Shown one piece after another: positions 7,836 through 16,348 of a stretch of DNA of 64,000 nucleotides (the first letter of the stretch is position 1; every line of letters begins with the position of its first letter). This DNA is from Nitrososphaerota archaeon (GTDB lineage: Archaea; Thermoproteota; Nitrososphaeria; Nitrososphaerales; Nitrosopumilaceae): NCBI GenBank assembly GCA_028867755.1, contig JAGWFT010000001.1, forward strand, positions 784,727 to 848,726, read 5' to 3'. The notes below the pieces were generated by a model. It worked only from the letters and a program-made list of their open reading frames with translations, searched no databases and had not been told where the DNA came from. Position numbers and translations under genes: made by a program.

Positions 7836-9565
7836 CAGCAAGTTCCGATAATGTATCCCGAATACACAAGCGCTATACTCTAACAACCCTTACCCCTTCT
7901 TCTTCATATGTTTCGCTTGCAGCATCGATAGTTATTGCATGTGTGATAGTTTCTCTATCGATGCTTTATTATTTCAAGTCAGCAGATAAACTTGCCTTTA
8001 GCATACCGCTAACTGTTGCAATATTACTTGTAACTCAGTTCACAGATGCCAAGTTATTGAAAACAGATCATTCAAAAGTTTTACATATGTCTGCCTTTGG
8101 AACTCTTCTTTGGCTTGTAACAATAATTGGTGGCTTACTCTCTGTTTATGTTTTTTCAAAACCGCACTTATCGCAGGTTTACATAGCTGAGGGTATGCTT
8201 CTCTTTGCAAGCTTCAGAATAGGAATATTCACATCAGTAATTGGAACCAAAGTCAAGACTGCTATAGCAATATGTCTGATACAACCGCTTGCAATGTTTC
8301 TTGCATTTGTGCCTTCTGAACAATGGTTCCAAATACTTTCTGATCCTAGATGTATTACTTTTGGTCTTGTTTTTATCTTTCTTGGCACTGCATGGACCAT
8401 ACTTACCGATAGAGCCACAGGAAAGGTTGCAAATGCACACAAGTTTTTGCAGGCATACATAGCAGCATTAACAAGAAATGATCCAGTAGAAATGGAGACA
8501 ATGATGGAGGCACGTTCCCAACCTTCAAAGGTATCTACATTCCAAATTTTATTTAAAACAAAAAATAATGAATGCAGACTTGTTTTGCCAGACGTTCATC
8601 CTGGACCTTTTCATCCAATAGGTGGAAGCAATATAACTTATTTAATTTACAAAAATCTAAATTCATCTGCAATGGTAATGCATAGTGTATCTGATCATTC
8701 TCTTAATCTTCCTTCCAAGTTTCAAGTTGAACAGTATCTTGCAAGTCTGCAAAAGAGCTCAACAATACAACAAGGAGTTAATTGCACAAAACCTGTAACA
8801 GTTCAAGTAAACAAGGCAAGAGCCGTAGGGTTATTGTTTGACAAGACAGCAGTTCTAATTCTATCTCTTTCTCCTCATGGGATGGAGGATGTTCCAACAT
8901 TTGTAAAGACAGAACTTGAACAATACGGAAAAAACAGAGGTTTTGAACAAGTGTTAATTGTGGACAGTCATAATGCTATGGGTGAGGAAATATCCAGTTT
9001 AGATGCAGATGATCTTCTAAAGGCTGCCAAGTCAAATCTAGATACCCTGATAACAAAAGAAGCGGCACCAATAGAGATTGGATTTGCAAATGCAGAAAAT
9101 CTCAAAATTGAGACAGATGATCTTGGTCCGGGGAGAGTGGCTATCATGTGTATGAAAATAGGTGATGAAAAATTCTTCTTAGGTTGGGCAGATGCCAATA
9201 ATATGCAAAATGGTTTGAGAGAGGAGATCGCAAATCATTTCTCAAAAAATGGATATAATCTGCTTGAAATATGCACTTCTGATACTCATTACAAATCAAG
9301 AAATGCTAGAAACAAACATGGCTATTTCGAGTTTGGAAGCTTGTCAAAATCTGATGATGCTAAATCATGGTTCTTACAACTTGCTAAAAAAGCTGAACAA
9401 AATATTTCTCCTGCATCGTTTGAACTGCTTGCACAAGAAACAAATGTAAAAGTTATGGGTAACAAACAGTTTGAAGATTATTCAAAATCCCTAGACAGAG
9501 CAATGCGTATGACACAAGGTTTCCTTGTTGTAACTACTGCATTTTTCTTTTATACTATGCTTTAG
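7832..9565 (+). CDS. DUF2070-family membrane protein
   Basis: The ATG at 7832 overlaps the Sec61-beta stop and is preferred to a GTG 27 bases upstream, which lies inside that gene. The 577-residue product has 5-7 N-terminal membrane helices (about residues 30-200). A large soluble part follows with the family pattern LPDVHPGPFHPIGGSN, conserved His residues (SDHSLNLPSK, DSHNAMG, CTSDTHY), and a final C-terminal helix (GFLVVTTAFFFYTML). The conserved Asp/His set suggests metal-dependent chemistry, but no function is established. Position after Sec61-beta hints at a role in membrane protein handling (inference). Confidence 0.83.
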   Translation: MTASSDNVSRIHKRYTLTTLTPSSSYVSLAASIVIACVIVSLSMLYYFKSADKLAFSIPLTVAILLVTQFTDAKLLKTDHSKVLHMSAFGTLLWLVTIIGGLLSVYVFSKPHLSQVYIAEGMLLFASFRIGIFTSVIGTKVKTAIAICLIQPLAMFLAFVPSEQWFQILSDPRCITFGLVFIFLGTAWTILTDRATGKVANAHKFLQAYIAALTRNDPVEMETMMEARSQPSKVSTFQILFKTKNNECRLVLPDVHPGPFHPIGGSNITYLIYKNLNSSAMVMHSVSDHSLNLPSKFQVEQYLASLQKSSTIQQGVNCTKPVTVQVNKARAVGLLFDKTAVLILSLSPHGMEDVPTFVKTELEQYGKNRGFEQVLIVDSHNAMGEEISSLDADDLLKAAKSNLDTLITKEAAPIEIGFANAENLKIETDDLGPGRVAIMCMKIGDEKFFLGWADANNMQNGLREEIANHFSKNGYNLLEICTSDTHYKSRNARNKHGYFEFGSLSKSDDAKSWFLQLAKKAEQNISPASFELLAQETNVKVMGNKQFEDYSKSLDRAMRMTQGFLVVTTAFFFYTML

Positions 9566-10182
9566 GAACGAAATTTCTCTAGATTACCATAAAATTCATC
9601 ACAGAATGCATCTAGCTGATGAATTGGAACTATGGGAACTCTATCAATAAATTTTGTTTCATTTTGATACAATGTAACAATAGCTGGTACAGCAGCTTGC
9701 ACTTTGGCCTTTAACAAAAAATATCTAGTACGTTCAACTTGTTTTTTTACTGCCTTCTCAAGAGCAGACTGGTTCATCTTATTCCAATGTTTACAATCTA
9801 TCAAAACTGCTATCCCAGACTTTATACCTATGACATCTATCTGCATTCTAGGCTTTGTCAATATCACATTGCACATAGTCTCAAAGTCTCTACTTTTGAG
9901 AATCTCAGCCGTAAGGGATTCAAAGTCTTGCCATTCAAGCAATACGGAGATTTCATCAATAGGTACACCCATATTGATTGCCAGAATACCTGTCTTCAAT
10001 CTGTCACTTTCTTCAAAATGTATTAACTCATCCTTATACACGCCTATCCCATTTTGCATGAAATTATCTAATATTTTGGCTGCTAAATCTTCACTAGTCT
10101 GGGTTGCCATGGAAAAATCCTTTACTGATATTCCGCCAGGAATTATTCCTTTGAGCCCCTTGGTAAGTATCTGTGTATTCAA
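9562..10182 (-). CDS. PD-(D/E)xK restriction-endonuclease-like protein
   Basis: The N-terminal 80 residues look like a winged-helix region. Residues 90-160 carry a nuclease core: Glu93 in a helix, Asp116 in QIDVIG, and the Asp129-Cys-Lys131 element in VLIDCKHW, followed by a basic helix (KAVKKQVERTRYFLLKAK). This matches Mrr-like/archaeal nuclease cores. Length is 206 aa. It converges with the DUF2070 gene with a 4-base overlap. No methyltransferase lies near, so a classical restriction role is unlikely; DNA repair or processing is more plausible (inference). Confidence 0.68.
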   Translation of the reverse strand: MNTQILTKGLKGIIPGGISVKDFSMATQTSEDLAAKILDNFMQNGIGVYKDELIHFEESDRLKTGILAINMGVPIDEISVLLEWQDFESLTAEILKSRDFETMCNVILTKPRMQIDVIGIKSGIAVLIDCKHWNKMNQSALEKAVKKQVERTRYFLLKAKVQAAVPAIVTLYQNETKFIDRVPIVPIHQLDAFCDEFYGNLEKFRS

Positions 10183-10306
10183 TAGGAGACGCTCATCTCT
10201 TGTTTACACAATACTACTCGCCACAAATAAAGTTCAGGTTATAACAATGAATTGTATTCTGTTTTTTGTTTTGTGTTGCTTGTTTTCTAAAACCCATAGG
10301 CGATGG

Positions 10307-10313
10307 TTATATA
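10307..10313 (+). promoter_or_regulatory. TATA box of the peptide-transporter operon
   Basis: TTATATA centred about 25 bases before the ATG at 10335. This fits a leaderless transcript and excludes the upstream in-frame ATG at 10266 as the start. Confidence 0.55.
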
Positions 10314-10334
10314 CAGTTTACATCAAAGCAAATC

Positions 10335-12806
10335 ATGAAATTAATGCTAGTTGTCATACTAGCACTCTTTATTTTGGGGGCAAAGGTTTCATTTGGTGAA
10401 AAGGGAACTTATGTTGACAAAGTAGAATTCATACAATACTCAGATGCAAATACTGCCATTGAAGAGGTAAAAAATGGAAATCTAGACATTTACTATTCTC
10501 CAATACCATCAAGCATAATAGATCCACAACTGCGACAGGATCTTAACATATTCCAATCTACAGGAACAGAATACAGTCTTCTCGTGAATCCTGCCATATC
10601 AGCAAAATTCAATCCATTTTCAATAAAAGAGGTTCGTTATGCGCTAAACTACCTGGTGGATAGAAACATGATTGTAGACGAAATACTAAATGGATATGGC
10701 TCGCAGATGATATCTGCATACAAACCATATGATCCAGATTATCTTTTAATTCTGGGAAAACTTCAGTCATTTGATTTTAGATACAACCCTTCTCTTGCAG
10801 ACAAGATGATCTCAGATGCACTTACAAAAGCAGGTGCACAAAAAGTAGGTGGAAAATGGTATTATGATTCAAAACCAATAGAAATCACTATTTTTATCCG
10901 AAACGATGATCAAGTAAGAAAATCAATAGGGGAAATTCTTGCTTCCCAACTGCAAAAGATTGGATTTGTAGTAAAGACAAATTATGGAGACTTGTCAAAG
11001 GCATTTTCTGTCGTATATGGTTCAAATCCAGCAGATTCAGAATGGAACATATACACGGAGGCATACACTATTGGAGGATTTGTAAGGTATGATTCTGTAA
11101 TCATTGCTCAAATGTATTCTCCATGGTTCTCAAATATGCCTGGATTTAACAACCCAGAGTACTGGAATTATGACAACGCCTCTTTAGATTCAACATCCCA
11201 GGAAATTTTTGTAGGAAATTTTACCTCTTCTTCAACGAGAGCTGCATTGCTAAATGAAGGTGTTGATGAAGGCATACAAGAGTCTGTTAGAATATTTCTT
11301 GCAGCTCAAGTAGACCAATATGTTGCAAACAAGAAAACTCAGGGAATAATAAATGATTTTGGTGCAGGAATAACAAGCAGATTTACCCCAATTAACTCAC
11401 GAGACGGCTCTAATACTCTAAAAATTGGTGTAGGAAAGATCTATCAAGGCGCATGGAATCCAATAGCTGGATTTACTGATTCGTACAGCCAAGAGATGTC
11501 ATCTTCTGTGATAGACCCAGGTGATTTTAAGAATCCATACACCGGAATTACAATTCCTGTGAGAACTACATGGGAAGTCAAGACGGCTGGTCCCACAGGA
11601 AAACTTGATGTCCCAAGTGACGCCATTAGATGGGACCCAGAACAACAAAAATGGACTCAGATCGGATCTGGTGTCAAGGCAACTAGTAAGGTGACATTTC
11701 ATATGAAGTTTAGCAACTGGCACAACGGTAGCCCAATGGACATGAATGATGTACTCTATGGAATTTATTTTCTTTATCAGTGGGGATCTAATCATGCAGC
11801 ACAAACCAAGACATTTGATTCTGAATACTCCCCAAAGGCAAACCAAGCTGCAAACACACTGATAGGTGTTCGAGTTATTGACAATGATACCATAGAAGTA
11901 TACCAAGACTATTGGCATTTTGATGACAATGAGATAGCTGACTCGGCTCAACTCTGGCCCAGTATGCCATGGGAGATAATGTATGCAATGGAGAAATCTG
12001 TCACAGATGGAAAACTTGCGTTTTCAAGATCAGACGCAATAAACAAGAACATTGACTGGCTTTCGCTAATAGTTCCAGAAGATACCCAGATCATGAAATC
12101 CAATCTTCAGGAGTTTGAGAAAGATAATGATATACCTGTGGCATTGACAGGACTTGTTAATTCTAGTTATTCTAATTCAAGGTACGACTCTACGATATCA
12201 TGGATAGACAAACATGGAAATGCAATGATAAGCAACGGTCCGTTCTATCTTGACAGTTATCTGCCAGAGGCAAGAACTATCTCAATAAAATCATTTGACG
12301 ATTCTACCTATCCCTTTGGTGTAGGATACTGGAAGGGATTTGAGCAAGTACAGCTTCCAAAGATAGAAAAGATAGACGTACCAACAGTTGCAACTATCGG
12401 GCAGGAACTTGATATTCCAGCGTTGGCAACTGCTGATTCTGATGTATATTATTATTTCACCAATTCCCAAGGCAAGATGGTGTATGACGGGGTACAAAAT
12501 TCTGGCAACGGGAGTTTCAGTATCATAGTTCCCGCAGAAAAGACTGCTAATTTTACTGCTGGTGCAAATGACTTGAAAATCTTTACTGTCTCAAATGCTG
12601 CGTATCGGCCTGATGCATTTAGCACTAGTTTTCTTGCTACACAAGAGGGAGATGAAATTCCATCTCAGAAAGTTAGCATTATATCACAAAACACTATTGA
12701 TAATCAAAACTATGTTGTTATACCATTTGTAGTATCAGGTGTGACAATTGCTCTTGTCTACACAAGAATGAGAAAAAAACGAGCTTTAAGAGAGGTCAAA
12801 AAATAA
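10335..12806 (+). CDS. ABC transporter substrate-binding protein, family 5 (peptide/nickel type), apparently permuted
   Basis: Predicted extracytoplasmic binding protein of an oligopeptide-type importer. It has a signal peptide (MKLMLVVILALFILGAKVSFG) and a C-terminal anchor helix (YVVIPFVVSGVTIALVY) followed by basic residues. At 823 aa it is far longer than the usual 500-600. The motifs come in unusual order. The block normally late in the family (IKEVRYALNYLVDRNMIVDE, then LTKAGAQ and IGFVVK) is at residues 98-215. The block normally early (VTFHMKFSNWHNGSPMDMNDV) starts at about residue 453. A SNGPFYL element follows at about residue 635. The stop is immediately followed by the ATG of the first permease. 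Substrate is unknown; peptides are a guess from the family. Confidence 0.85.
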   Translation: MKLMLVVILALFILGAKVSFGEKGTYVDKVEFIQYSDANTAIEEVKNGNLDIYYSPIPSSIIDPQLRQDLNIFQSTGTEYSLLVNPAISAKFNPFSIKEVRYALNYLVDRNMIVDEILNGYGSQMISAYKPYDPDYLLILGKLQSFDFRYNPSLADKMISDALTKAGAQKVGGKWYYDSKPIEITIFIRNDDQVRKSIGEILASQLQKIGFVVKTNYGDLSKAFSVVYGSNPADSEWNIYTEAYTIGGFVRYDSVIIAQMYSPWFSNMPGFNNPEYWNYDNASLDSTSQEIFVGNFTSSSTRAALLNEGVDEGIQESVRIFLAAQVDQYVANKKTQGIINDFGAGITSRFTPINSRDGSNTLKIGVGKIYQGAWNPIAGFTDSYSQEMSSSVIDPGDFKNPYTGITIPVRTTWEVKTAGPTGKLDVPSDAIRWDPEQQKWTQIGSGVKATSKVTFHMKFSNWHNGSPMDMNDVLYGIYFLYQWGSNHAAQTKTFDSEYSPKANQAANTLIGVRVIDNDTIEVYQDYWHFDDNEIADSAQLWPSMPWEIMYAMEKSVTDGKLAFSRSDAINKNIDWLSLIVPEDTQIMKSNLQEFEKDNDIPVALTGLVNSSYSNSRYDSTISWIDKHGNAMISNGPFYLDSYLPEARTISIKSFDDSTYPFGVGYWKGFEQVQLPKIEKIDVPTVATIGQELDIPALATADSDVYYYFTNSQGKMVYDGVQNSGNGSFSIIVPAEKTANFTAGANDLKIFTVSNAAYRPDAFSTSFLATQEGDEIPSQKVSIISQNTIDNQNYVVIPFVVSGVTIALVYTRMRKKRALREVKK

Positions 12807-13859
12807 ATGGGATTCAAAAAATATCTTGCAAAACGTGCAATCACAATGTTTGGCGTCTTGATGGCGACGCTTTTGATAACAGTTGCACTTGTAGGCTCTA
12901 ACATGGATGCAATACTAAAGCAAAGTGTGGCTCTAGAAATAAGACAGCAAGTAACAAACAACAAAAGTTTGATCTCAAGCTTCAAGACACCAGAACAACT
13001 TGACTTGTATGTTCAAAATCAAATAAAAGAAAGAATAGTGGCACTTGGACTTGACCAGCCCTGGTACACTCCACAAAGGCTTGGGCTTGCCATGTACAAA
13101 ATCCTGACACTTGATTTTGGTCATGCGAAATTTCTTACAAGTGATACAGGCTCTTCTGATGTAAAGGACATAATACTTGAAAAGCTTCCAAGAACAATTT
13201 TGCTCTTTACTACTGCCACTGCCATAGTTTCATTACTTGGCATATTGCTGGGTGCCATTGCTGCAAGCAAAGTAAATTCAAAAATTGATAAAATAACATC
13301 AGGCTTTGCCATAATTAGCAGTAGTTTTCCTGTCTGGTGGATAGGGCTAATTATGATCTTTTTATTTGCATTTGTTTACCCAGTGTTTCCTGCAAGGGCA
13401 ACTCCAACAATTCCCGTAACAGATCCTGGATATCTATCGTCTCTTCTGTATCACATGGCACTTCCGTTGATAACGCTTGTCTTGATTGGATTTGGCTCCT
13501 GGGCCTATCTTGTCCGCAACTTTTTGGTGGGAGTTTTGCAAGAGGACTTTATCATGGCAAAAAGGACTGCAGGCATCGATGAGAAAAAAATACTATACCG
13601 TCATGCCTTAAAGAATGCCGCTCCTCCTATAGTGACCGTCCTTGCCTTGAGTCTCTCTGGCTCTCTTGGCGGTGCAATAATAACAGAAGCAGTATTTGAC
13701 TGGCCTGGGATGGGAAGATTGTACTATGAGGCAATAAGTGTTCTTGACTTGCCAGTAATAATTGGTGCAACCTATGTTCTGACAGCATTCTTTCTTGTTA
13801 GCATATTTCTGGCAGATGTATTGTATGGATACTTTGATCCTAGGGTGAGACGACAATGA
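12807..13859 (+). CDS. ABC transporter permease, DppB/OppB type
   Basis: Membrane subunit of the same importer. It has an N-terminal helix, an outer loop of about 80 residues, and then the permease core with the EAA signature (AKRTAGIDEKKILYRHALKNAAPP) that contacts the ATPase. A conserved end follows (EAVFDWPGMGRLYYEAI). Length is 350 aa, slightly long. It starts directly after the binding-protein stop and overlaps the next permease by 4 bases (ATGA). Confidence 0.9.
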   Translation: MGFKKYLAKRAITMFGVLMATLLITVALVGSNMDAILKQSVALEIRQQVTNNKSLISSFKTPEQLDLYVQNQIKERIVALGLDQPWYTPQRLGLAMYKILTLDFGHAKFLTSDTGSSDVKDIILEKLPRTILLFTTATAIVSLLGILLGAIAASKVNSKIDKITSGFAIISSSFPVWWIGLIMIFLFAFVYPVFPARATPTIPVTDPGYLSSLLYHMALPLITLVLIGFGSWAYLVRNFLVGVLQEDFIMAKRTAGIDEKKILYRHALKNAAPPIVTVLALSLSGSLGGAIITEAVFDWPGMGRLYYEAISVLDLPVIIGATYVLTAFFLVSIFLADVLYGYFDPRVRRQ

Positions 13860-15214
13860 GTTTTTCTCCAAAAGAAATCTGGAAAGAATTTGCAAGCAGT
13901 AACATTGCACTAGTGGGTATTGGGATTATAGCTGTGTTACTTTGCATGTCAATAGCTGCCTTTGTCACTATTCCCGCTGAGACTTTTAGGGAGTGGAACG
14001 ATCCCTCAAGCTGGCTTGCGTATCCCAAATCTGCGCTTCCTGCTTGGATTAACTATTTTCTTCCAGAAAAGATTCCAGAACACTTGATCTTAAAACCTCA
14101 AGAGTCTCATCAAGAATCAGGTGGGGTGTCTGTTGTGACTGATGTGTTTGTAACGGACTACCAGTACGACTCTTTTCCAAGTGATTTTATCTACCAGTAT
14201 AAGGCTGAGTATCAAGGCTCTCCACTAGTACAACTCTCAGTTACGCGACCTGATGGTTTAAGCTCCGTTCTAATGTCAACATCATTGCCACAATCTACAA
14301 GCAATACAACATTTGAGGCAATGTTGTTTTCTACAGATGACTCTATGAAAAAGAACATCCAAAATAAAATAAAATTTCTATTTCCTGTTGATTTTGTTCC
14401 TTCACAAGATCTGGTCTTTTCAGACCTTGATCAAAATAAGGTCCTAAAGGGGGTTTATGTTTTCAAGGTGACAGTTTATGATGTATCTGGAAACCTCACA
14501 CTTGATCAATCAAAGTTCATTCTGGGTGGAAAAGTATACGGGTTTATGGGAACTGATGAGCTAAGACGAGACCTTGCAGTTGGAATTTTGTGGGGAACAC
14601 CATTGGCACTCTTTATTGGAATTACTGTCTCAATAGGCTCTGTGGTATTTGGACTAGTCTATGGAGTTTTTGCTGGCTTCAAAGGACGTGCTACTGATGA
14701 GGTGATGATGCGTTTCAATGATATCATATATGCAATGCCAGCCCTACCACTTTTGATAATTTTAGCAGTGACAATAGGAAACAGCATATTTCTTATCGTG
14801 GGATTTTTGGTAGTGTTTGGTTGGGTAGGGATAGCAAAAGTATCAAGAAGTATGGCCATGCAAATAAAGACACTTCAATACGTCGAAGCTTCAAAGCTGA
14901 TGGGGCAGAAAGATTTCAAAATAATATTCAAACATATATTGCCACAACTTCTCCCATACGCCTTTGCAAGCATCGCAATATCTGTTCCAGCAGCGATAAC
15001 TACTGAGGCAGGACTCAGCTTCCTGGGCCTTGGGGATCCAGCATTTCCTACATGGGGACAGATACTGCATGATGCCAGCGTCTACGGAGCTGCTGAAAGG
15101 GGACTGTGGTGGTGGATTCTACCACCTGGAATTATGATCGCAATAACTGGTCTTGCCTTTGTCTTCATTGGCCATGCAATGGATACAATAGTTAATCCTA
15201 CGCTACGACGTTAG
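13856..15214 (+). CDS. ABC transporter permease, DppC/OppC type, with large extracellular insertion
   Basis: Second membrane subunit. The permease core occupies about residues 225-450, with the EAA loop (ASKLMGQKDFKIIFKHILPQ) and the family end (GLSFLGLGDPAFPTWGQIL). Between the first helix and the core is a soluble stretch of about 150 residues (55-215), rich in Ser, Tyr and Thr and strand-like. This makes the protein 452 aa instead of about 300. The insert should face outward. No ATPase gene follows, so the importer must use ATPases encoded elsewhere or shared. Confidence 0.88.
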   Translation: MSFSPKEIWKEFASSNIALVGIGIIAVLLCMSIAAFVTIPAETFREWNDPSSWLAYPKSALPAWINYFLPEKIPEHLILKPQESHQESGGVSVVTDVFVTDYQYDSFPSDFIYQYKAEYQGSPLVQLSVTRPDGLSSVLMSTSLPQSTSNTTFEAMLFSTDDSMKKNIQNKIKFLFPVDFVPSQDLVFSDLDQNKVLKGVYVFKVTVYDVSGNLTLDQSKFILGGKVYGFMGTDELRRDLAVGILWGTPLALFIGITVSIGSVVFGLVYGVFAGFKGRATDEVMMRFNDIIYAMPALPLLIILAVTIGNSIFLIVGFLVVFGWVGIAKVSRSMAMQIKTLQYVEASKLMGQKDFKIIFKHILPQLLPYAFASIAISVPAAITTEAGLSFLGLGDPAFPTWGQILHDASVYGAAERGLWWWILPPGIMIAITGLAFVFIGHAMDTIVNPTLRR

Positions 15215-15527
15215 AATTAAACTGACGAATTATCTTTATTGTTTCATCACTGAGTCTCACAGTATATGCAGCAGCGTTAGGATCTGTAGACTGGGACAAC
15301 ATCTCTGCAAATTGAGTTTTATCTTTTCCTCTTTGATACATGCCTCCAGACTCTTTAATGCATAAAGGAAACTTTTGTAGCTTGAGACCGTTTTGGAAAA
15401 GATGCGACATGAATTTTTTATAATTTTCTGGGGAATACCATTCTGCATTATTTTCCTCGCAAAGCATTATCCAAGTATCTATTGTATTTTGGAATAATGC
15501 CTTCTTCCTAAGTTCTTCTAGTGTCAT
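15198..15527 (-). CDS. Conserved-looking small protein of unknown function
   Basis: A 109-residue soluble, mostly helical product with three cysteines and an aromatic-rich middle (AEWYSPENYKKFMSHLF). Its end overlaps the end of the permease gene by 17 bases (convergent). It lies 9 bases after the zinc-ribbon membrane protein gene on the same strand, which suggests a shared transcript. I do not recognise the family. Confidence 0.6.
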   Translation of the reverse strand: MTLEELRKKALFQNTIDTWIMLCEENNAEWYSPENYKKFMSHLFQNGLKLQKFPLCIKESGGMYQRGKDKTQFAEMLSQSTDPNAAAYTVRLSDETIKIIRQFNSNVVA

Positions 15528-15536
15528 CTCTTGATT

Positions 15537-15845
15537 TTAGAAATCTGCTCTTTTCATCTTAGAGCCACATCTTGGGCAGGTTCCACCCTTGAATCTATTG
15601 TTACATGCAAGACAAATGTACTTGACTCCTTGGCCTTGACCGAAGAATCCACCTCCGCCGCTTCCAGTGTCTGTACCCATTCCTCCCATTCTCTTGAGCG
15701 CCCTGTTTCTCAAGAAGAGAGGGAATACTATGAAGATGGCTAATGCTGCTATCAAACCGTATGGCCATGGTAAAAGCATCTGTAATCCAATGCTAACTGC
15801 AAGTGAACCGAAAAGGAAGATAAGATAAGTTTTATAATTTATCAA
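15537..15845 (-). CDS. Small membrane protein with C-terminal zinc ribbon
   Basis: 102 residues. Two hydrophobic helices (residues 8-24 and 28-46) are followed by a Gly-rich linker. A C-terminal four-cysteine ribbon (CLACNNRF ... CPRCGSKM) should face the cytoplasm. The function is unknown. Proteins pairing membrane helices with a zinc ribbon are frequent in archaea. Confidence 0.65.
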   Translation of the reverse strand: MINYKTYLIFLFGSLAVSIGLQMLLPWPYGLIAALAIFIVFPLFLRNRALKRMGGMGTDTGSGGGGFFGQGQGVKYICLACNNRFKGGTCPRCGSKMKRADF

Positions 15846-15881
15846 TGTTTCATGTTATAGCAAAAAGCTTATAAATTTTTG

Positions 15882-16295
15882 TCATGATTCCCCCAAACTC
15901 ACTATCATCTCAAGTATGTTACCATCTCTGTCATATGCAAACAAATCATCGTCTTCATAGGGGGATTGCACAATTATTGAAACAAAACCGAAAAAATTAT
16001 GCAAATCTGTGACAGAAGGCTTTGCTACTCCGCTTGGATGTGAGTGAACAGTACCGACATAACTAGGATCTAGAGGCAGAAATGTATATGGAAATCCTGC
16101 AAATGTGGGACCAGTATGTGAAAATGGTGGTATGACAAGGCCATCAACAAAGATTTGACCTTTTTTGTATCTGCCTCGTAAGATGAGAATTCCTTCATTA
16201 GGGTGATTCATCTTGCAATAAGTCAGAATCCCATCTCGGGTTTCTTTGGTTATGGTTACGGTTCTACGTGATCGTTGTTCTTTCTTGAAGATCAC
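15882..16295 (-). CDS. JAMM/MPN-domain metalloprotease (Mov34/PAD-1 family)
   Basis: Zn-dependent isopeptidase-type domain. The motif is complete: Glu34, then His84-x-His86-Pro, Ser94 and Asp97 in the stretch GTVHSHPSGVAKPSVTD. Length 137 aa is that of a stand-alone archaeal JAMM protein. Such proteins are candidates for removing ubiquitin-like modifiers or processing MoaD/ThiS-like proteins. GTG start at 16295; a TTTAATTAGG box lies about 30 bases upstream, and the earlier ATG is followed at once by a stop. No ubiquitin-like gene ending in GG is adjacent. Confidence 0.88.
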   Translation of the reverse strand: MIFKKEQRSRRTVTITKETRDGILTYCKMNHPNEGILILRGRYKKGQIFVDGLVIPPFSHTGPTFAGFPYTFLPLDPSYVGTVHSHPSGVAKPSVTDLHNFFGFVSIIVQSPYEDDDLFAYDRDGNILEMIVSLGES

Positions 16296-16348
16296 GATAT
16301 GGTTTTTACATGGAACCTAATTAAACTTAGAAACTGTATTTTTCTATT

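Noticed and set aside
9704-10399. 231-codon plus-strand frame opposite the nuclease-like gene
   Set aside because: The minus-strand protein has a nuclease core. The antisense frame has no motif and runs through the transporter promoter.
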